Shown here: positions 58,300-64,000 of the stretch, one piece after another | How the letters are laid out: each line of letters starts with the position of its first letter | Position numbering within the stretch: position 1 is the stretch's first letter | Assembly (NCBI GenBank): GCA_016617855.1 | Contig: JAECUM010003200.1 | Location: forward strand, 1 to 64,000 | Length of the DNA stretch: 64,000 bases | Direction of reading: 5' to 3' | Source of the DNA: Megalonaias nervosa | Taxonomy: Eukaryota; Mollusca; Bivalvia; Unionida; Unionidae | Position numbers and translations under genes: made by a program | The notes under the pieces: generated by a model | Database searches by the model: none | Told to the model about the DNA's origin: nothing | What the model saw: only the letters and a program-made list of their open reading frames with translations

Positions 58300-58510
58300 C
58301 CATCATTACTTGCTTATAAGTCCTGTCAATCTGCAAACATAAAAGATCCAGATCTGCCATAGCATAGTGAGAATGCACATCAGGGTCTATTTTGCTTGCT
58401 GAACTGATTACTCCTAACAAACTGCACAGACCCTGATCTGCCAGCACATTATGCAATGGCAGATCTAGGTCTGTGCAGTTTGGTCTCATCTTATAAGCGA
58501 TTACATATGG
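58300..58510. mobile_element. MITE-P copy, best-bounded (TA-flanked), 211 bp
   Basis: The element runs ccat...atgg and is flanked by TA on each side (58298-58299 and 58511-58512). Terminal repeat: 'catcattacttgcttataag' against 'cttataagcgattacatatg'. Arm B comes first ('aaaagatccagatctgcc' to 'cacatcagggtctatttt'), spacer 'ctgaactgattactcc', then arm A ('actgcacagaccctgatctg' with 'cagatctaggtctgtgcagt'). TA target duplication would fit the Tc1/mariner/pogo group; assignment is inference. Confidence 0.92.
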
Positions 58511-61449
58511 TAATTAATACTTTCTCGATTTTACTGAATTGGTTTTAAATCCTTATTATCTGTTTTCTGAAGAAGAAAAAATATTTATAAGAAAAATGTG
58601 CATGAGCTTCTCTCTCAAAAATATATGAATATTATAAGGATTTTGGACAAAATTATAATGGAAAAAGATACAAGGATTATGAAAAGATTTATATAAAATA
58701 CAAGGATGGCTGGAAGGCCTGCCAATATTTTAAACTACATTTCAGCATCATAAAAGACAAAATACCTGTACAAATCTATTTTAAAGTTTAATTTTACGAC
58801 CCTATATGTTTTGCCCTGTTAGGATTCATGCTAGTTTTGCATTTGGAAAAAAGTGAACACACGATCATTCAGGCCTAGATACTAGCATATAATTTCTTGG
58901 CAGCCTGAAGAACTTGTAGATTGTAAAATTTACTAGTCCTGTTGAATCTTCACTAGTCCTAGGACACATCAAGCTCAACTATCCATCAGAATATTTAAAT
59001 TATAAAACTACTAGTCAGACAGGAGCAATATGCTATCATCAGGTTAGCAGACTACCACTAAATTTGAACCCTGCAAAACATACAAAAATGCAATAGATTT
59101 TGATGGCTATCTATTTTTATCAACATGTTCATTATTTCCCAGCTGCAATGACATGCAACACAAACAAAGTATCTTGAATACCATGTCATTTCATATGACT
59201 GAAATTATTCAACGAGTTTCTTAATTTCACTTGAATGGAGCCTAAGTGTAAAATTTTATTTATGGCATGATGACAAATGACAAGTTTATTTCAATAAACC
59301 ACAGAATTCTGTAGTGAAATGACATATACATGTAAATACATTTGGATGCCTCAGCAGCTATGATTTTCCTTTGCTTGACATTATGACATCATTTGTGATG
59401 TCATATGTTATTACATGGTTACATATTTATAAACTAAGATACAAGTGTAACAATGTAAACTACACATTAGTCAGGTGATGAAGTGGACTTGTGTCTTTTA
59501 TAAGTCTACATGCATCATCCATTCATCTCATTTGATTAGACGATTACTGGTATAATGTATAAAACTGACTAGACAATTACAATTTATAAAACTGATTATA
59601 AATACTTTTTCTAGTCATAAAATGCAACTTCTAATAAATAATATCCAGCTAAATCATGTATCAGCAAAAGAACACTATAAATAAAGAAATCAAATTAAAA
59701 TTATTCATAGGTTGAAATTTTATAGCAATTTTCCTCCTCATAAACTCCAAAGTTTGTCATACTGCAGAAACTCCTTGTGAAAAAGCAATTTCATGCTGAT
59801 TTTAATCTATATTACTATAAAATAAATATAAAAAGCTCCAAATTACCCTTCCCATACAGAAGGGATACAGGAGAGTGAAAATACCTGCTTTCTTCATCAT
59901 GTCTCACCTTAGAATATAAGCAATCCAAACTGGTGGAAGAAAAACTTAGTATGAGCTATCAAAAGATCTGTCAACACATTTAGTCACCCTGCATGACCTG
60001 ATGAGATATGCAAGCTGAATAATATGGCTGGAAATGGAGCCCTGGTTTGGTGAGTGAGGAAACACATGTCTGATGAGTTGAAAGTAATTGCCTTGCAGAA
60101 AGATCAACATTCCAGATCTGTCTAGAAGTTGCTCCTGATTGTAAGCCTGCCTTGTAATAACACAACATGCTTACAGTGGGAGGAATTAAATGTCACAAGG
60201 ATACATTGTCCAGATGGGAGTTGTCCAAGCCCATATAATGCAGGCTCTCTTTTATTCCACTTGCTGGCATATTTCAGGAGTGACTCCTGTATTAGACTTC
60301 TCTTTTATCTGCAGTTGGCACACATAATATTGGTGTAGTGCTTCCTCTAAACGCAATTTCAAATTTTATTTAAAGTTTTTGTTTCTCACAAACCTGCACA
60401 AAATTACATTTTCAAGAACAAAAGCGTTTCAACCCTGGCAACTATGACTTGGGAACTTTACATTTTTTCAAAATGTACTTACAAAATTATTTCAATGTGG
60501 GCAAAACAAATAAAAAGTCAATGTCCTTAACAAGGGTTGTAATTAGACATGGAACAATAAGAACATATGTGTATATGAAACTGATGTTACTCTTCCATAG
60601 TATTGATAATAATAATAATTAATTGTGGATAATAATCTATTTAAACAAACAAGAAAGCAAAAGGTACAATTTGTACTGCAAGCAATGGTTGGACACTTAA
60701 TCACTGCTATGAAGGATTCCACACTTAAACACAGACACAAAAGCAAGAGAAAGAAGAAGGGGGATTCCAAGCTTTCAGACAGAAGCAATAAATCTGGATG
60801 CATCCAATAGCCTCTGGAGAAATTAAGAGAGTGAAAACCCTATGTACAGCTGTAACTTATCAAATATCAGCCACTTACCTCTGCTTCATTATCAATACAG
60901 AAAGAATCTTCACTGAAGGGTTGATGGCATTATAGTATAACCTGCTAATACACATTAGGCAAGATGGTGTCCATCACACAAGTAGCAAGGTCAACAAAGG
61001 TTTTTCTTAGATGAGCTGGCTGAAGGCCAATAGAAATAATACAGCCACTTAAATACTGATATTTTTTATGAAAACAAACTGAATCAGACTGCTATTTTCA
61101 GAAATATATTAGTACAAGGCTGTATCACCAATCTATTCTTTGCAGGGTTACTCTTTGCAAACAATAATATAAACTGTTTGGATACTAGTTCCTTACAATT
61201 CTGCTTTCATTCTGCTTTGATTATGAAATCCTAACATGTGCATATTCCAAAATGGCAAACAAATAATTCCCCAAAAATCTCAGTAATTCTGACTTTGCAC
61301 AAGAATGATACCATAAATTCACGGGGGGGCATGTAATCAATTTTCTTGTTCTTTTGAAAAACAATTTATTCTTCAGCACTTATATTTATTATACCCTGCA
61401 GGGAAAGGAATGTTTACCACCACATCATTAGAGGCAACAAATTTATTGG
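58511..61449. other. 2.9 kb without a recognisable gene
   Basis: AT-rich. A forward frame at 60625-60810 (61 codons) ends in a Lys/Arg-rich peptide (HRHKSKRKKKGDSKLSDRSN); without acceptor-site or family evidence I do not call it an exon. Runs of G at 61323-61329 and TAA repeats near 60606 are the only simple repeats. Confidence 0.5.
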
Positions 61450-61636
61450 AGGCAGGAGCTACAGATGCTCAGTGGTTAGTGCACTGGATTCATGACTGAA
61501 AGGGTGTGGGTTCAAATCCTACCATCATATCAACTACCTTGGTGTGCCCTTAGGCAAGACACTTTACTCCAATTGCTTTTGCACTAAAAAGTCTACCTGT
61601 GTTGATGTGCAGCAAAACATCAAACCAAACCAAATC
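61450..61636 (+). mobile_element. SINE-B, full-length
   Basis: A-box-like 'gatgctcagtggttagtgc', B-box-like 'gtgggttcaaatcctacc', then 'taggcaagacactttactcc', 'aattgcttttgcactaaa', 'ctgtgttgatgtgcagcaaa' and an 'aaccaaaccaaa' tail. Confidence 0.93.
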
Positions 61637-61846
61637 CTTAAATTTTATGGATAAGGGGAAGGGGTCTTATTGTGTTCCATAAAATGGATCATGGTTTGTT
61701 TGGCCTTCAAATTTGTGGTAATGTAGGTAGCAACAAAAGAAATCCATAAAAAGTTTTGTTCCTACAAACATACAATGAATTTACCTCAGGGTAAAACCTC
61801 CCAAATAAGACCATTGCTTAGTCTGGTGAAACTTGCCTGATAATTA

Positions 61847-62061
61847 CCATCATATTTGATTATAAGTCAATTCAATCTGCAAAACAACAATGATCCTAAT
61901 CTGCCATAGCATAATGTGCCTGCAGAACAGGGTATATGTTTTTTGTTCAACAGAATATTCCTAACAAACTGCACAGACCCAGATTTGCTGGCACATTATG
62001 CAATGACAGATCTGAGTCTGTGAAGTATACAGTTGGACCTATCTTATAAATGAGTAAAGAC
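61847..62061. mobile_element. MITE-P copy, inverse orientation
   Basis: Left terminus 'ccatcatatttgattataag', arm B ('aatgatcctaatctgcc' to 'tgcagaacagggtatatg'), spacer 'cagaatattcctaac', arm A ('actgcacagacccagatttg' with 'acagatctgagtctgtgaag'), right terminus 'atcttataaatgagtaaaga'. Confidence 0.88.
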
Positions 62062-62152
62062 TAGCAATCTGATATTAATTAGTAGAAAAGACTGCTGATT
62101 AACATGAGATTAGTGGCTCTGCTGGCAGTTAAAATTTGAATGTACACAAGGG

Positions 62153-62335
62153 AATCATGGTGGCTCAGTTGGTTAATTCAAAAGGGTTTCAGGTTTGATA
62201 CTTGCCCAGGCCAACCCAGATCAACTGCCTTAATGTGCCTTTGGGAAAGGTACTTACCTCCCATTTCCTTCTCATGATATAGCCACTATTAATGTATTAA
62301 AGGTGCCATAAAAAAACAAACAACAAAACCAACAG
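62153..62335 (+). mobile_element. SINE-B, diverged copy
   Basis: A-box-like 'catggtggctcagttggtta', a poor B box ('caggtttgatacttgcc'), then 'gccttaatgtgcctttggga', 'aaggtacttacctcc' and an A-rich 'aaaaaacaaacaacaaaacc' tail. Confidence 0.78.
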
Positions 62336-62339
62336 CATT

Positions 62340-62532
62340 CAGGTAATAAAAGTTACCCTAAAGCAGGTAATAAGGGTTACATGGCAGCAGATAATAAGGG
62401 TTACCCTGCAGCCGATAATAAAGGTTAACATACAGCAGGTAATAAGGGTTACCCTACAGCAGGTAATAAGGGTTACACAACAGCAGATAATAACAGTTAC
62501 CCTACAGCAGATAATAAGGGTTACCCTGCTTA
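62340..62532. repeat. 24-bp tandem repeat, 8 copies
   Basis: The consensus is cagcaggtaataagggttac followed by ccta. As 24 is divisible by three, the reverse strand stays open and gives an eight-residue peptide repeat (RVTLIICC); no other coding evidence. Confidence 0.96.
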
Positions 62533-62579
62533 AAAACTGCAATCAATGTAGATGGATCAGTGCATGCACACCCTGGGTA

Positions 62580-62735
62580 CAAGGCCGTAGAGAGCGATCA
62601 TGGGCCTTGGGGTAAGAAACACCCGGGCCTCTCCTAGTTCTTGTTCAAACAAAATTTTTCTTTCATAAAATTAACTTATGGGCCCAGACCCTGAGGATAT
62701 ATCCCCAGTTGTCCCCCTCCCTCTTGTCAGCCCTG
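62580..62735. mobile_element. hAT-type MITE, 156 bp, perfect 8-bp target-site duplication
   Basis: The left end is caaggccgtagagag; the right end ctcttgtcagccctg, read inward, gives cagggctgacaagag. The octamer cctgggta occurs immediately on both sides (62572-62579 and 62736-62743). The interior is G+C-rich near the left end ('cacccgggcctctcctag'). The intact duplication marks it as one of the youngest insertions here. Confidence 0.88.
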
Positions 62736-62743
62736 CCTGGGTA

Positions 62744-63429
62744 GCAACCAATCACACCCTGACCTTGTGCTGCTATATCTATTGAGTAACATCCATGTGC
62801 TAATTACTTTAAAGTGATTTATTTTAAACTGCTGCATTATGAGGCAAATATTGAAATTATACATTAAACAACAGAAAGCAAATAATTCAGTAGTGTGTTT
62901 GAGTAAAAACATAACCAAAGAGTTGGTTGTGGAAAGTACCATCTCAAGGAAATGAAATTTTATAGCTAGAAAAGGGGCAATAAATTAACAATACCCTGTA
63001 ATGCAATGCGCACATGTTTATGTCAAATTTCTTCAATACCTTAATGGTATTTACATAATAAAAGATATGGACAAAGAATGTACTAAATAAATCAAACTAT
63101 GTTAGTATTTTTGGATAAGACTATTTGTTTTTCAAAATGTTTGGACTGGCTCATAAATGCAGAAATTTATATTTTTTCAAGGAAAGAATATAAGGTTATA
63201 CTTTGAAAAGGAATTTAATTCTTGTGGGTGTGTTAATTATCCAAAATTCAAGGAACTGTGAGCAAAACAAGTGCCAATGAACACCATATTCAATTTACTA
63301 TCTCCAAAAACAACTGGAGCTAGAAGCAATGGGTGTATAACTGAGGGGCTCACTCTCTACAATTTCCTTGGCATGGCCATGAACAAAAAAATTGTTCAAA
63401 CTAAAGTTTTTTGAAGACGGGCATTCAAG
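62744..63429. other. No gene seen; AT-rich
   Basis: Unique sequence between the hAT MITE and the CR4 copy. Confidence 0.55.
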
Positions 63430-64000
63430 AGTCTAGCTCTTGCAAATGCTGATTTGGAATACTGTAAGTCCAACTGATTCAAGGTCTCAACGAGATAAAG
63501 GTGCATGTTAACTTTGGCTGAATGCAATATTCGTTAGTAAATTACTGCATATACTTGCTTATAAGACAAGTCCAATGCAAACTGCACAGACCCAGATCTG
63601 ACATTGCATAATGTGCTGGCAGATCTGGGTCTGTGCAGTTTATTAGAAGCAATCAGTAGAACTAACAACATCAACCAAGATCTGCAGGCACATTATGCTA
63701 CAATAGATCAGGATCTTTGTTGTTTTGCAGTTTGACTCAACTAATAAGCAAGTATATATGGTTCACTTATGCTGTGCAATGTTAAATCAGCAGGATGGTC
63801 AATCAAGGATCATAACACTTTTAAATGATAACATGGAAAAACTGAAATTAAACTCAGTCTAGGTCTGAACTATGTAAAGCTGCATGCGATGTTGAACTGT
63901 AACAAAGCTTAGTAAAGTTATATTTTGGGGACAAAAGTCAGGTGGATGGGCAATCAGGGGCCATAACTATCGTAAATAATGTTCTGAAATACTGAAAATC
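63430..64000 (+). mobile_element. CR4 element, interrupted by MITE-P and cut by the window end
   Basis: Units matching 37226-38690: 'ggaatactgtaagtccaact', 'gattcaaggtctcaacgag', 'aaaggtgcatgttaactttg', then after the MITE 'gatggtcaatcaaggatcat', 'aaagctgcatgcgatgttga' and 'ggatgggcaatcaggggcca'. The unit breaks at 'gttagtaaa' and resumes at 'ttatgctgtgcaatg', as expected for one inserted element. Confidence 0.82.
63546..63761. mobile_element. MITE-P copy with perfect arm A, nested in CR4
   Basis: Terminal repeats: 'catatacttgcttataag' (63548-63565) against 'aataagcaagtatatatg' (63743-63760). Arm A has a perfect 22-bp stem, 63579-63600 paired with 63620-63641 (core gcacagacccagatctg), with a 19-nt loop containing gcataatgtgc. 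Arm B (about 63664-63731) is an imperfect stem with loop 'gcacattatgc'. The spacer is 'agcaatcagtagaactaac'. Confidence 0.95.

Noticed and set aside
62340..62532. Telomere-like repeat (aagggttac)
   Set aside because: The 24-bp unit contains ggtta but not tandem TTAGGG; it is an ordinary minisatellite, followed by a MITE and not a chromosome end.

Overview
The window is non-coding, repeat-dominated animal DNA. It is AT-rich (about two thirds A+T by eye) and very poor in CpG. It holds dinucleotide and trinucleotide microsatellites, minisatellites, three tRNA-type SINE families, DNA-transposon fossils and decayed retroelement reading frames. I found no intact protein gene, no tRNA or rRNA gene, no operon-like layout and no CRISPR array, and nothing prokaryotic. 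The repeats point to a marine lophotrochozoan, most likely a mollusc: a bivalve/gastropod-type SINE 3' domain (32.5, 57.5 and 25.0 kb), long elements built from repeated TGACCTTTGACC-like cores, and elements beginning with an 'acaagaggccca'-type motif. This is inference from remembered repeat families, not a database match. The CpG scarcity suggests germline methylation, so the window could lie in a large intron.

Layout. 0-1 kb: two minisatellites. 2.3-3.0 kb: a core-repeat element (family CR1). 4.3-10 kb: two diverged copies of a ~1.1-kb sequence in opposite orientation, with a 1.3-kb array of 50-bp units between them; the array contains a 74-bp perfect-hairpin insertion. 11-16.7 kb: a SINE, two copies of a palindromic MITE (MITE-P), a hAT MITE and a CR1 piece. 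17.6-19.8 kb: minus-strand remains of a DIRS-type tyrosine-recombinase retroelement beside minus-strand Ty3/Gypsy reverse transcriptase, with a hAT MITE and a SINE between them. 20-28 kb: microsatellites, a 45-bp array and SINEs. 29.5-33.2 kb: core-repeat elements CR2 and CR3, the latter split by a SINE with a clear target-site duplication, then a 56-bp array. 37.2-39.7 kb: CR4 and CR1. 40-44 kb: MITE-P, (AT)n, a ~215-bp array, a hAT MITE just upstream of a hAT transposase relic, and 77-bp and 20-bp arrays. 46.3-50.9 kb: a decayed DIRS-like element on the minus strand (Gag-like, RT, RNase H and tyrosine recombinase parts recognisable) bracketed by a 36-bp inverted repeat. 51-56.3 kb: SINEs, a 146-bp (AC)n tract, CR2, and a head-to-head pair of CR1 elements. 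57-64 kb: SINEs, three MITE-P copies, a 24-bp array, a hAT MITE with a perfect 8-bp target-site duplication, and a CR4 copy interrupted by MITE-P.

Nothing here works together as a pathway; the order of events is the story. MITE-P jumped into CR4, SINE-C into CR3 and SINE-A into the DIRS-like element, which gives relative ages. The most novel-looking item is MITE-P: about ten copies of a ~210-bp element whose terminal inverted repeats enclose two further hairpins with related loop sequences, so that it could fold into a three-armed structure.
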